Shown: positions 17,801 through 27,049 of the stretch, one piece after another
How positions within the stretch are numbered: the first letter of the stretch is position 1
Layout: every line of letters begins with the position of its first letter
Assembly: GCA_045661225.1 (NCBI GenBank)
Contig: JAZRFF010000021.1
Span: forward strand, 26,924 to 90,923
Source of the DNA: HGM04593 sp045661225
GTDB lineage: Bacteria > Bacteroidota > Bacteroidia > Bacteroidales > Bacteroidaceae
Direction of reading: 5' to 3'
Length of the DNA stretch: 64,000 nt
Notes under the pieces: model-generated
What the model was told of the DNA's origin: nothing
Database searches by the model: none
The model's input: only the letters and a program-made list of their open reading frames with translations
Position numbers and translations under genes: made by a program

Positions 17801-20800
17801 GTGGTTCTTTGACTGGCACAGCCGGTATCATCATCACCGCCCTTGAATTATATTACACAGGGGAAGAGGTTGAGGAGCCCGAAGAACAAGAACTACACCC
17901 CGACGGTGCATACAAAATCTATTGGCAAAAAGATAATCGCGGTTATCTTGCTTACCACAATACCACTTGGCCGAACGAAGCAGTGTTGGCCGATGTAACA
18001 TTAGGTAGTTACGGCTCATCGCACTATAACAGCACTACCGACCCTGTTGACCTTGTGTGGTATCTCATCACAGCCGACGACGGCAAACGCTACCTGTTCG
18101 AAGCAGAAACAGGTAAGTTCCTTGGTGTCAACACCGGCCTTTCAACAGGCGGCGGCAAAGCCAATAAGTTAAGCACAACCGAGGCTTGGCCCATTGCTAT
18201 TGAAGAGAATACAAAACACGCAGGTCATTATATCATTACCACAATTATAGATGGCACAAACAATCTTCTTTGCAGTGGCTGCGGCTCATCTTCAAAAAAT
18301 GGAGCACACCCTGTGCGATGGCTGACAGTAAACGACACCAACCAAAATGACGGTGGTGCTCCTTTGCAGTTGGTTGGGGTTGACGGTGTTACCGTTACCG
18401 AAAGTGTAATGAACACAGTTCTTCGCGTTATCAACGGCGACAACACAGTGCCGTTCAAGGTCGAGGTTCAGAACTTGCGCGAGAATGACCCTAACACACA
18501 TTTTGGAACAATTACTGTTGGTGGTACAACTGTTAAGTTGACTCCCGACCACTTGACACAAAGCGAAATTGAAACCACATTAGTTACTGGAAGCACACTC
18601 AATATTAACCACAAGTACCGTGGCTTTGAGTTTAACGGCTTCTATATTGGCAGCACATCACTTGGCGAGAATCCAACACTCACTGATGAGCAAATTGCGT
18701 CAATGAGCGACACAACCCCGCTTGTAGCTAAGTTCACAGCAACAAACACAGGCGAGGCAACACTCTTTACCGCCGAGGACGAGTTCTCGTACCGCATTCC
18801 TGCTATTGTAAAGACCGGCACAGGCCGACTAATTGCAGTGACCGACTACCGTCACAACCTCGACGACATTGGTCGCGACAAGCACGGCACAGGCAAGATG
18901 CGCATCGACCTTGTTGCACGCACAAGCGACGACAACGGTGCAACCTGGACCGCCAAGCAGACTATTGCAGCCGGCGACGAGAGCAAAACCGGCAGCTACC
19001 AGCGTGCCTACGGCGACGCTGCCATTGCAGCCGTTGGACAGAACATTGTTGTTATGGCAGCAGCAGGCGATGTAATGTATGCAAACGCAAGCGCAACCAA
19101 CACAAACAAGATGGTACGCATCTTCAGTAGCGACAATGGTGCAAGCTGGAACATCGAGGATATGACAACCAAGATGTACTCAACACAGACAAGCCTTTTC
19201 CCCAACCATTTCAGCGCATTCTTTGGTAGCGGCAAGTTGGCTGTTGACTACAATTTCAATGGCACAAGCAACGCACGTATCTACGGCGCATTGCTTATGA
19301 AGAACTCGTCGAGCAGTTACAACAATTATGTTGTTTACTCCGACGACCTTGGTGCAAGCTGGAGCATTCTCGGCGGCAGTCAAGATGCAGTTGCCGGCGG
19401 CGACGAGCCAAAGGTCGAGATTCTGCCAAGCGGACAAATTCTACTCAGCGCACGCCGTCAGGGCGGCCGCATATTCCGAGTATTTACATACGGCACCGAC
19501 AAAGCCAATGGCGAAGGCTCTTGGGGCGATGCAGCTGTGAACGGTTGCGACAACGGTGGCAGCAACGGTACAAACGGCGAGATTATCTGCCTCGATGCAA
19601 AGCGCCCCAACGGTGTAGCTACAAAAATCCTTTTGCAGTCACAGCCAAAGGGCGGTAGCGGACACTACGAGCGTTACAACGTTACAATATGGTACAAGGA
19701 AATTACCGACGAGACACAGACTCCATCATCTATTGCAAGCGGTTGGACACAAGGCCTTGAGGTGTGCCCGGCGGGTGTCAAGAGCGCCTATAGCGCAATG
19801 GCATTGCAGGCAAACGGCGAAATTGCATTCTTCTTTGAGGAGGCTCCGTGCTACGCCGACAACCACGAAAAGGGTTACTCAATGGTATATGTTCCATTGA
19901 CAATAGAAGAAATTACAAACAACAATTTCCTTAACCCTAACGCAGAAGTTGAAGCAACCACAGTCAATGTTGAACTCACCGACAACGTGGGTAACAAATA
20001 CAACCACCAGTTCGACTACCTGCCGGATAATGTAGATGCAGCATTGACCGCCGTTTATCCATTTATCACATTGGGCGCAAAGGGCAACTTGCAGCAGACA
20101 GGCGACAAGGCATACACCTACACCAACACCGTTACATTACCATTCAAGGTAAGTAACGACGAGAAAACCTATTGGCACAATATCTACTGGCCTGCGAATC
20201 AGAACCCGGGTTTTTATCCCATCTATATGTCGGCTTCAGTAGCAACAGACACTTATGTATCAAAGGTTACCGAAACCAAAGTTTACGGTGAGAGCCAGTA
20301 TAACACTCTTACAAATGCCGACAAACTAAGCTGGGCGGTATACAGTGTAAACAACACCTTGACCTTCAAGTTCAAGAACAAGGTTACAGGTAAATTTATA
20401 CAGGTAACCGGCGTTAGTTCAAGTAATACACAGAACGCCAAGTATGTTGCCGAGACTGATGCTACTGTATTCACATTGTTAAAAGATGGTGGCTCATACG
20501 CCGGCGACTATGCTCTTAAAGCAAGTGTTGGCGGAGAAGAAGGTTACCTCTGCTCAACTTCGGCAGGTTATAGTTATGCGACACACTACCCCGGTACAGG
20601 ACACCCCGGTGCTTGGGTTAAGTTCGTTGAGGCTCCCGACTACCAGGCTATTGTTAATGCTCTAACAGAAAGCATTGCTCAGTTCGGTGATGGAGAGGGC
20701 AAATATATTGCCAACGAGAGTGTAAGCAATATCAACACCACAAATATTGCTACAATGCCACTCAACACTCTTAACACACACACCGAAACAGTACAAACCG

Positions 20801-23800
20801 TCAAGGACAGCTACCGCAAGATTGAATTGAGCGTTAATAATGTTAACGGTGGTACAGTTTCAATCGCCGGTGAGGCAGTAAACAGCAAGTACGCACCACT
20901 AAATGCAGACATAGAAATCCTTGCAACACCAGCTGACGGTTACAGTTTCACAGGTTGGTACAATGGCACAACCAAGGTAAGCGACGAAAAGTCATACACC
21001 GTCACTGTTAGCGAAGCAATGAGCCTTACAGCAAACTTTGGACAGGAGAGCTACACCGTGAGCGTAGAAGCCGGTGAAGGCGGTACAGCCACTGTTGCAA
21101 AAGGAACAAGCCCCGGTGCCAGTGAAGTTACCGTTGAATATGGCGGTTCTGTAACTATTTCGGCTACACCGGCCAACGGTTACCGCTTTGTAAATTGGAC
21201 AAAAAACGGCAATGTAACAAGCACAGATGCAACCGTCGTTGTCGAGAATATCACTGTTGCTGCACACTATGTAGCGAACTTTGAGCTTATACCCCCAACC
21301 ACCTATACAATAACCGCAGCTGCAAACCCCGCCGAGGGCGGTACAGCCACTGTTGCTGTTGGCGCAAGTTCGGGTTCAAGCACTGTTGTTGTCGCCGAGG
21401 GCGGTTCAATCACACTCACCGCAGCGGCAAACGCCGGTTACAGCTTTGTCGAGTGGAGAAAGAACGGAGCATTCTTCAGTAACCAGGCAGGCCTCGTTGT
21501 CGAAGGCATAAACAGCAATGCCGATTATGTTGCATACTTTACAAAGAGCAGCTACACTATCGCCACAACAGCCAACTTTGCCCAGGGCGGAGAGGCTACC
21601 GTTTCCATTGGCGCAAACAGCCCGACAACGTCGGTAACAGCAAGCTACGGCGATTATGTAACGCTTTATGCAACACCGGCCACCGGCTACAATTTTGTAA
21701 ACTGGACAAAGGACGGCAATGTAATAAGCACAAGCGCTACATACAACGTCCCCGAGAGTGTTACAGGCAATGCCACATACGTTGCAAACTTTGCCATAGG
21801 CGAGATTTTCAACGCGACATTCGAGGGAGCCGACTGGGGAACACCCGTTGACGATTATACCGACCGAGTGGTTACAGCTACCACACAGACGGCACCGGCA
21901 ATAACTATTGCGGCGACAGAGGGCAACAAAATCGGTTCAACCACTGTTGGTTCAACCCAGCACCCCTACCTGCTAAACAACAACAGTTTCACAATAACAG
22001 TCGAGGGCAAAAGAATAAAAGGATACATACTGACCGTAATCGGCCTTAACTTCAACGGCACATTCACCTACACCGTTGCACCACAGATGGCAAGAAGCAG
22101 CAATGGTACAGCAACTGTTGGCGTAAGCGAGCCTGTAACCGTTTCGGCATCGGGTCTCGACACCGACGAAATTAACATTGGCGTAAGCGCCGGCGAGCAG
22201 AATTCAGGAATCATAGTTCTTGACGCACAGTTCGACTATGTAGAAGAACCCGCAACCGACGAGTTCGACGGAAAGTGGTTCCGCATAAAATGTGGCTACG
22301 GTTATATGAACGTTGCAAACACTACTGTACACAACGATGGCACTAATGGCGGTGTAGACATTATTGCAAAGGCCGTTAACAGCCACTCGCAGGTATTCAA
22401 GTTTGTAAAGAACGGCGACGGATACACACTGCAGTCAAAGGACGGCAACTACATTGTCGGACGAAAGTGGAACGTCGATGCATCAGGCACAGAATCATCG
22501 GTATTTAACTTTGAGAAGGTCGGCGACAACAAATACCATATAAACTGGAATAACACCCTGGAAGGCGGCATACGCTACTTTAAAGCAGAAGGGGTTGGAA
22601 CAAAATACTATCCATTCTGCGATGTTAACAAGAGCACTGATGCCACCAAGATAGCCGAATGGACACTCGAAGAGGTTACATACTCGACCATCAGCACCGA
22701 GGCCAACCCCGGTACAGCAGGCACAGCTGTCATTAGTGTAGGTACAAGCGAAAAAGCCACATTCGATGCCGAGAACGGCAGCACTGTGACACTCATTGCA
22801 ACCCCCAACACCAACTACAACTTTGTCAACTGGACAAAGAGCGGTGCGGTAGTCGGCACAGACGCGACTATTCAGGTAAATGTTGCAGCAACAGCACACT
22901 ATGTTGCCAACTTCGAGCAGAAGGCTGCAACCACCTATACCGTTAAAGTGACAGCCGACCCGGGAACAAACGGCGAAGCAACAGCAAGCGCAGCAACCGT
23001 TGTCGAGGGCGGTTCGGTGACACTCACTGCAACCCCCTACACAGGTTACATTTTCAAAGGTTGGTACAATGGTGCAAACAAGGTGAGCGACGCTAACCCA
23101 TACACTATAAACAATGTAACCGAAAATATTGCTTACACCGCAATATTCGAGAAAGAGAACACCGGCGGTGGAACAGCAACAGGCGGAGAGTATATTGTTG
23201 TATACGAGAATGGCAAAGAGCAGGTAACAGGCCGAAAAAGCGAATGGGCTTATAATTTCAACAATGAATATCCTGCACAATTAACATTAAAAGCAACCGA
23301 CGCTACCGGCACTCCTGTCAATGCTATTGTAATGTACAACGACAGATTGCTTGCCGGCGCATATGATGATAACAGTATAATACTACATACCCCGGTTACA
23401 TACACACTATCTATTGAAAATGATGGATATTACATTGTTGGATACAGTATCAAATACAAAACAACCAACAATCACGTAATAACAATCAAAGGCGAAAAGA
23501 CGACACAGGAAACCGATGGTAATAAAAACACTTCATACACTTTCAAAGAGGAGAATCTACAAACAAAAACAACAGAATTTACAATGTCGGCAGAAGCCGC
23601 TACTGTAAACCATTCAATAACATTCTCCGAATTCATCGTTTATGTAGCATCGAGCAGTTGTTCGGTAAGCGTAGCGCCTAACGACGCGAACTATGGTACA
23701 GCCCTTGTTTCTGTTGGTACAAGTGCCGGTGCAACAAATGTTACCATCACAAGCGGAAGCAGCGTTTCTCTGGTTGCCGAACCAAACGTGGGCTACCACT

Positions 23801-25968
23801 TTGTAAACTGGACTCTTAACGGTACCCCTGTAAGCAACAACGCAAGCTGCGAAATAAGCAACGTGACAACCAACCGTCACTATGTTGCGAACTTCGCAAA
23901 GAACATCTACACAATAACCGCAGCACCAAGCCCCGCCAACGGCGGTACGGCAACAGTCTCAAGCGAAAATGTTGAGCACGGAGGTTCGGTAACACTTACA
24001 GCACACGCTGAACCGGGTTACTTATTCTCGCACTGGACAAAAGACGGCAACACCATAGAGGGAGCAGCAGCAACCCACGTTGTCGAGAATGTCACCGAGA
24101 GCGCCTTGTACATTGCCCACTTCACACACACCGGAAACTATTACACAATTTCAGCCAATGTAACAACCCTGCACGGTAACAATGGCGGTATAGCAACTCC
24201 GGCATATGCGAACCCGGGCGATAACGCAACTCTTGTTGCTATACCCAACACCGGCTACCGATTCGTTGCCTGGTACGACGAGCAAGGCAACAAAGTCAGC
24301 GAGGAGAGTACACTCATCATTGAGAATGTGACAGCCGATGCGACCTACCGCGCCGAATTTATCAAGCAAATATACATTAGAGTAAGAACCGTAACCAACG
24401 GCTACGCTACTGTATATATGGGAGATATGATGACTAACATTGAGGGATATTATGATTACGGCTCGAAGGTTACAATTAAGGCCTATGTTGTATACCCGGG
24501 CGATGACGTCTTTGCATACTGGAGTTTCGGCGGCGTTAAGCTGAGCCAAGATGCCGAATACACCTTTGAGGCTACCGATGAGTGGGAGTGCGTCCCAAGC
24601 ACACACTCTACACACACAGCCGATGAATGCCGAAACGGTACAAGCTGCACCGAAGACCACATTCTTGAAGGCGATTGTACCGACGCCAACTGTCTCAGTT
24701 GTTCAAAATGCTTTATTGCAAACTTCAACTACAAGGCTTCGGTTGCTGTAGAGTCGGCCGATGACAGCAACGGTTCCGTTTACATTGAGACTCCGGGTAC
24801 AACCATTAAAGAGACTGCTACCGGAAACTCAGTTACCATAACTGCACACCCCGAGAGCGGATTCGCATTCGACTACTGGACACTGAAGAACGATGCAAAC
24901 ATTCTCAGCTACAGCTCTTCGTACACACTTGTGCTGAACGCTGCGCCACGAGAAACAGTTACATACGTCGCACACTTCAGGCAGTTGACACAACTCGAGA
25001 ACGGTAAAGCCTACCGTATCATAAGCGTTGCAGGCACCACCCCACGCTACATTCACCGTAACAACGGGAACGGCCTTGCATCGAGCACCAACAAGGAAGA
25101 TGGAGAGATTTTCATTGCTCAGCAAGACTTCTCCAACGGTGGGTTCAACCTGATAAGCGCGGTAGGAGACTACGGCTGGCAGCACAATGGCACGTTAGGT
25201 AACGAATATACTACAATTAACACCACGAGCGGCGTTGCCGACGGCACATTTACCCTGTATTCAACAAGCGGCACCGAATGTAACACCTACAAGACCAACG
25301 GTGCAGGCGAACTTGGTTACTACAGCAGCGCAACCGGCGTAACCAAGGGAACCGACAGCGACTTTATATTCGAGGAGGTTCCGTTTACATTCAATGTAAA
25401 TATAGCCAACGGTTCTAACGCAAAATTGGGTACAATCAACTTGCCGTTTGCTGTAACTGTTCACCCAAGCGTAACCGTTTATGGAGTGTTCGATACCGAT
25501 GAGAATAGCATCTATCTGAACCCGATAGCTCTCGACGGCAACGTGCTCCCGGCAAACACCCCTGTAATTATAGAGGCCGAGCAAGAGGGAGTATACGGCT
25601 TTACACCCGCGCCTACGTCAAGAATCAAGATTATTATAAACACCGGTCTGGAGGGAACACTTGCAGCCGAGACGATAGACGCCGGCACAAACGCCTATAT
25701 TCTATCGTACGACGGTCCGGGCACCAGAATAAAGATGTACAAGCTTGCAGCCGACTCCAGAAAGATAAATGCCAACAAGGCATACTACGTCGATGCAACC
25801 GGACGAGCATCGGCATTGGAGTTCAAGTTTGTCGGCACGACAGGCGTCGATGACGTTGAACGCGAAGGCATAGAGAATACAATATACGACCTCAAGGGTC
25901 GTCGCCTGACCGAGATTACCGAGCCGGGAATGTACATAATCAATGGTAAAAAGGTTTATAAGAAGTAA
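14881..25968 (+). CDS. Giant exported C10 peptidase-sialidase fusion with InlB-B-like repeats
   Basis: 3,695 residues from the ATG that opens the signal peptide. Order: C10 propeptide (about 20-145); C10 catalytic domain with Cys195 (TGCVPTAFA) and His344 (DARHMFVVDGY); two InlB-B-like repeats (about 405-575); beta-sandwich and ricin-like modules with another repeat (to about 1180); a sialidase (GH33-type) propeller, about 1290-1675, with the YRIPAIV motif (Arg1305), Asp boxes at 1349-1356, 1416-1423 and 1487-1494 and probable nucleophile Tyr1637; further ricin-like modules; then about 11 more repeats (GYxFxxWxxNG pattern) with two beta-sandwich modules between them; a final beta domain; and a YDLKGRR...YIINGKKVYKK tail. 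The C10 pair would cut proteins and the sialidase release sialic acid. The catalytic residues appear intact. Confidence 0.9.
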   Translation: MKNILKALLLILGVVLSSTSAQAQVITAERAKEIANTFFASGAQKSAAARTMAVQEKSLDNNVLSEESNDNEAPTYHVLTAADGKGFIIVSGEEIENPIIGYSFDSEFITDGEQPAGLVDYLANIDAEIRALREYKAANPQKSAARTAMQRTNYNATSMGEQVVLLETAKWGQNAPFNAQCWTTAEHTTQAKTGCVPTAFAIIMRYHEWPIVGTGAIQDCQDAVLPYTYYDNRTYDYSKMPLVYDGNWTAEQQNEVAKLMSHLGHAFGASYSTGSTEVNMSNTLTTATKNYFNYKDCSISNQYDNGSLADFTEWKNKLKNSLDNNCPVPYGANNIGSGTVDARHMFVVDGYTADDYFHFNFGWNGGSNGWYKLDAVTVGYSWSDDANGYTSKHQAFFNLTPNKVEYPVSVSVSPADAGTVSINGGEASATINANYYEGQNITLRTTNNSGYTFSHWSKNGEVISEQETCTVKVGTDANNYVANYNAISTTETIDVTVTYDSTMGSVTYGGNTVGTSIAPYKYSEVTLTATAKDGCMFTGWTVANGTETTKYTTTDITFIAKNSIEVTANFALAGGEYSMLKDNIKVSGDVRNNIYSTWTYDIEKDPSKPAAIELKTTNGSTEVCALASTSNRFYAGAYNAAGSRYSNITYTLTAPEGFVITGYKLTYVVQASYTGQVTVANSSGSQTPNDTKSHELEYKYTPENGSTSNGVKSTTFTMSTTAAATPYVTVTGFTVNVLSDSATGGGTTEPETPTTYTVSVTATEGGSAYIGTGTSATVTAGNSVKLTATANDGYTFDGWYNGATKVSDDLQYTFTPTASGTYQAKFTANATPEEPGETTGKTLNVTFSGNDDWTRYDGSNIGTESWAFKAVTKTTPAVTVQVNGTKNNLGFSTINDVKHPYLYKGTNFVITIPEPYKITGYKLTVKGNNFVSGTYTYTTGATTTGTGTITQNNVEQTVSATGLDTNTININVAGGSLTGTAGIIITALELYYTGEEVEEPEEQELHPDGAYKIYWQKDNRGYLAYHNTTWPNEAVLADVTLGSYGSSHYNSTTDPVDLVWYLITADDGKRYLFEAETGKFLGVNTGLSTGGGKANKLSTTEAWPIAIEENTKHAGHYIITTIIDGTNNLLCSGCGSSSKNGAHPVRWLTVNDTNQNDGGAPLQLVGVDGVTVTESVMNTVLRVINGDNTVPFKVEVQNLRENDPNTHFGTITVGGTTVKLTPDHLTQSEIETTLVTGSTLNINHKYRGFEFNGFYIGSTSLGENPTLTDEQIASMSDTTPLVAKFTATNTGEATLFTAEDEFSYRIPAIVKTGTGRLIAVTDYRHNLDDIGRDKHGTGKMRIDLVARTSDDNGATWTAKQTIAAGDESKTGSYQRAYGDAAIAAVGQNIVVMAAAGDVMYANASATNTNKMVRIFSSDNGASWNIEDMTTKMYSTQTSLFPNHFSAFFGSGKLAVDYNFNGTSNARIYGALLMKNSSSSYNNYVVYSDDLGASWSILGGSQDAVAGGDEPKVEILPSGQILLSARRQGGRIFRVFTYGTDKANGEGSWGDAAVNGCDNGGSNGTNGEIICLDAKRPNGVATKILLQSQPKGGSGHYERYNVTIWYKEITDETQTPSSIASGWTQGLEVCPAGVKSAYSAMALQANGEIAFFFEEAPCYADNHEKGYSMVYVPLTIEEITNNNFLNPNAEVEATTVNVELTDNVGNKYNHQFDYLPDNVDAALTAVYPFITLGAKGNLQQTGDKAYTYTNTVTLPFKVSNDEKTYWHNIYWPANQNPGFYPIYMSASVATDTYVSKVTETKVYGESQYNTLTNADKLSWAVYSVNNTLTFKFKNKVTGKFIQVTGVSSSNTQNAKYVAETDATVFTLLKDGGSYAGDYALKASVGGEEGYLCSTSAGYSYATHYPGTGHPGAWVKFVEAPDYQAIVNALTESIAQFGDGEGKYIANESVSNINTTNIATMPLNTLNTHTETVQTVKDSYRKIELSVNNVNGGTVSIAGEAVNSKYAPLNADIEILATPADGYSFTGWYNGTTKVSDEKSYTVTVSEAMSLTANFGQESYTVSVEAGEGGTATVAKGTSPGASEVTVEYGGSVTISATPANGYRFVNWTKNGNVTSTDATVVVENITVAAHYVANFELIPPTTYTITAAANPAEGGTATVAVGASSGSSTVVVAEGGSITLTAAANAGYSFVEWRKNGAFFSNQAGLVVEGINSNADYVAYFTKSSYTIATTANFAQGGEATVSIGANSPTTSVTASYGDYVTLYATPATGYNFVNWTKDGNVISTSATYNVPESVTGNATYVANFAIGEIFNATFEGADWGTPVDDYTDRVVTATTQTAPAITIAATEGNKIGSTTVGSTQHPYLLNNNSFTITVEGKRIKGYILTVIGLNFNGTFTYTVAPQMARSSNGTATVGVSEPVTVSASGLDTDEINIGVSAGEQNSGIIVLDAQFDYVEEPATDEFDGKWFRIKCGYGYMNVANTTVHNDGTNGGVDIIAKAVNSHSQVFKFVKNGDGYTLQSKDGNYIVGRKWNVDASGTESSVFNFEKVGDNKYHINWNNTLEGGIRYFKAEGVGTKYYPFCDVNKSTDATKIAEWTLEEVTYSTISTEANPGTAGTAVISVGTSEKATFDAENGSTVTLIATPNTNYNFVNWTKSGAVVGTDATIQVNVAATAHYVANFEQKAATTYTVKVTADPGTNGEATASAATVVEGGSVTLTATPYTGYIFKGWYNGANKVSDANPYTINNVTENIAYTAIFEKENTGGGTATGGEYIVVYENGKEQVTGRKSEWAYNFNNEYPAQLTLKATDATGTPVNAIVMYNDRLLAGAYDDNSIILHTPVTYTLSIENDGYYIVGYSIKYKTTNNHVITIKGEKTTQETDGNKNTSYTFKEENLQTKTTEFTMSAEAATVNHSITFSEFIVYVASSSCSVSVAPNDANYGTALVSVGTSAGATNVTITSGSSVSLVAEPNVGYHFVNWTLNGTPVSNNASCEISNVTTNRHYVANFAKNIYTITAAPSPANGGTATVSSENVEHGGSVTLTAHAEPGYLFSHWTKDGNTIEGAAATHVVENVTESALYIAHFTHTGNYYTISANVTTLHGNNGGIATPAYANPGDNATLVAIPNTGYRFVAWYDEQGNKVSEESTLIIENVTADATYRAEFIKQIYIRVRTVTNGYATVYMGDMMTNIEGYYDYGSKVTIKAYVVYPGDDVFAYWSFGGVKLSQDAEYTFEATDEWECVPSTHSTHTADECRNGTSCTEDHILEGDCTDANCLSCSKCFIANFNYKASVAVESADDSNGSVYIETPGTTIKETATGNSVTITAHPESGFAFDYWTLKNDANILSYSSSYTLVLNAAPRETVTYVAHFRQLTQLENGKAYRIISVAGTTPRYIHRNNGNGLASSTNKEDGEIFIAQQDFSNGGFNLISAVGDYGWQHNGTLGNEYTTINTTSGVADGTFTLYSTSGTECNTYKTNGAGELGYYSSATGVTKGTDSDFIFEEVPFTFNVNIANGSNAKLGTINLPFAVTVHPSVTVYGVFDTDENSIYLNPIALDGNVLPANTPVIIEAEQEGVYGFTPAPTSRIKIIINTGLEGTLAAETIDAGTNAYILSYDGPGTRIKMYKLAADSRKINANKAYYVDATGRASALEFKFVGTTGVDDVEREGIENTIYDLKGRRLTEITEPGMYIINGKKVYKK

Positions 25969-25973
25969 CGATT

Positions 25974-26132
25974 ATGAAAAAGCAATATATAAAGCCCGCA
26001 AGCGAAACTGTGAATATAAACGCAGCAAGCAACATTCTTTTAGTACTCTCAAAGACTGAAGAAACGAAAGGCGGAGAGTTCGCGCTTAGCGAAGAGTTCC
26101 GCAGCGATTGGGATAACATCTGGGGCGAGTAA
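25974..26132 (+). CDS. Small 52-residue protein coupled to the giant gene
   Basis: ATG 25974 lies five bases after the giant gene's stop codon and the frame ends at 26132, just before a strong terminator. The protein starts MKKQYIKPASETVNI, has a short hydrophobic stretch (NILLVLS) and an acidic, tryptophan-containing end (SDWDNIWGE). Short proteins with an MKKxYxxP start and a central aliphatic patch recur next to exported-protein genes in Bacteroidales, but I know of no assigned function. Its spacing implies translation from the same mRNA as the peptidase-sialidase. Confidence 0.65.
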   Translation: MKKQYIKPASETVNINAASNILLVLSKTEETKGGEFALSEEFRSDWDNIWGE

Positions 26133-26154
26133 CAACCACCCCTGTGTAAACTGT

Positions 26155-26195
26155 AAATTCAACGAGGAGCGCCTGAAGCGCTCCTCGTTGAATTT
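26155..26195 (+). terminator. Terminator after the giant gene and its small partner
   Basis: Perfect 18-base arms (26155-26172 and 26178-26195) with a 5-base loop; the 3' arm ends in TTT. Confidence 0.8.
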
Positions 26196-26296
26196 ATAAT
26201 AGTACTTTTATCAATAAAAAAACACCAAAAGCGCCTAAAAAGGCACACACAGCCATAAAAAACGTGGCAAATCTTTCACAGTTCCGAAAAATCGCC

Positions 26297-26304
26297 TATA
26301 TTTG
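26297..26304 (+). promoter_or_regulatory. -7 promoter box for the zapB-like/zapA operon
   Basis: TATATTTG, an exact TAnnTTTG match, 42 bases before the chosen start codon. Confidence 0.6.
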
Positions 26305-26346
26305 TGAATCGAACGTTGTATTATGACCGGGAACGACAGAACAATA

Positions 26347-26625
26347 ATGGCCACTTTCGAGGAAAAACTCCACCGTTTGGTCTATGAGTACAAACAGATG
26401 GAGGAGCTTAACCGCGAACTTTCACAGGCTATTCAGCAGAAGGAGAATGCCCTTATCCAGCTCCAGATGCGCTGCTCGTCACTCGAGAAGAATTACAACG
26501 ACCTGAAACAGGCAAAGATAATCTCCCTTGGAAACGAGGATATCGACAAGACCAAGGAGAGGATATCGGCACTGGTGCGTGAAATCGACCGTTGCATCGA
26601 GTCGCTGAAAAGAACCGAAAATTAA
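26347..26625 (+). CDS. Small coiled-coil protein upstream of zapA (ZapB-like)
   Basis: A 92-residue, highly charged, almost entirely helical protein with heptad-like spacing (EEKLHRLVYEYKQMEELNREL, then IQQKENALIQLQM), ending in a conserved-looking IDKTKERISALVREIDRCIESL segment. The start at 26347 fits the short coiled-coil proteins usually found before zapA in Bacteroidales; an in-frame ATG at 26323 would add eight residues. A role in Z-ring organisation with ZapA is inferred from position and fold only. Confidence 0.65.
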   Translation: MATFEEKLHRLVYEYKQMEELNRELSQAIQQKENALIQLQMRCSSLEKNYNDLKQAKIISLGNEDIDKTKERISALVREIDRCIESLKRTEN

Positions 26626-26636
26626 ATCAAGGGACT

Positions 26637-26939
26637 ATGCAAAAGGAAGATAGAGAACTGGGAATAAACCTTATAATAGACGGAACGTCGTACCCGCTCA
26701 CAGTAAAGGCAAGCGAAGAGCCTTACTACCGCAGAGCCACACACATTGTGAACGACAGACTGTCACTATATAAAGATAGCTTTTCGGGTGAAGGAGGAGT
26801 GAGAGTAATAACAATGGTTGCCCTTGATATAGCATTCGACCTTATTAAACAAAATAACGAGGTTGGTCAGATAGAGGTTATACACAAGGTAAACGAGCTT
26901 ACACGCCTCATTGACAGCGCCCTAAAGGAGAGAAAGTAA
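26637..26939 (+). CDS. zapA: Cell division protein ZapA
   Basis: A 100-residue ZapA-family protein. The N-terminal half has the typical beta-beta-alpha start (INLIIDGTSYPLTVKASEE, then YRRATHIVNDRLSLY) and the C-terminal half is a long helix for dimerisation. ZapA binds FtsZ and bundles its filaments at the division site. The start at 26637 is 11 bases after the previous stop codon; an upstream ATG overlapping the previous gene would add non-family residues. It is followed by rny after 110 bases. Confidence 0.88.
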   Translation: MQKEDRELGINLIIDGTSYPLTVKASEEPYYRRATHIVNDRLSLYKDSFSGEGGVRVITMVALDIAFDLIKQNNEVGQIEVIHKVNELTRLIDSALKERK

Positions 26940-27049
26940 CATTTCCGCCCTACCGCAGTTTCACGCATTGCAGCATTATGAGCCGCCCATACAGTGGACG
27001 ACGCAGAGTGTAGCGGTGCGTTTTATTATATATTAAAACTTATAGCTTT

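Noticed and set aside
22495..23280. Long minus-strand frames inside the giant gene (also near 17101-17748 and 24151-24660)
   Set aside because: They are antisense shadows of the repeat-rich coding strand; they are rich in cysteine and valine, and lack ribosome-binding sites or family motifs.
26940..27049. Possible 6S RNA gene between zapA and rny
   Set aside because: The zapA neighbourhood suggested it, but the gap is only 110 bases, well below 6S length, and I could not draw the long closing stem with a central bubble. I treat it as the rny leader.
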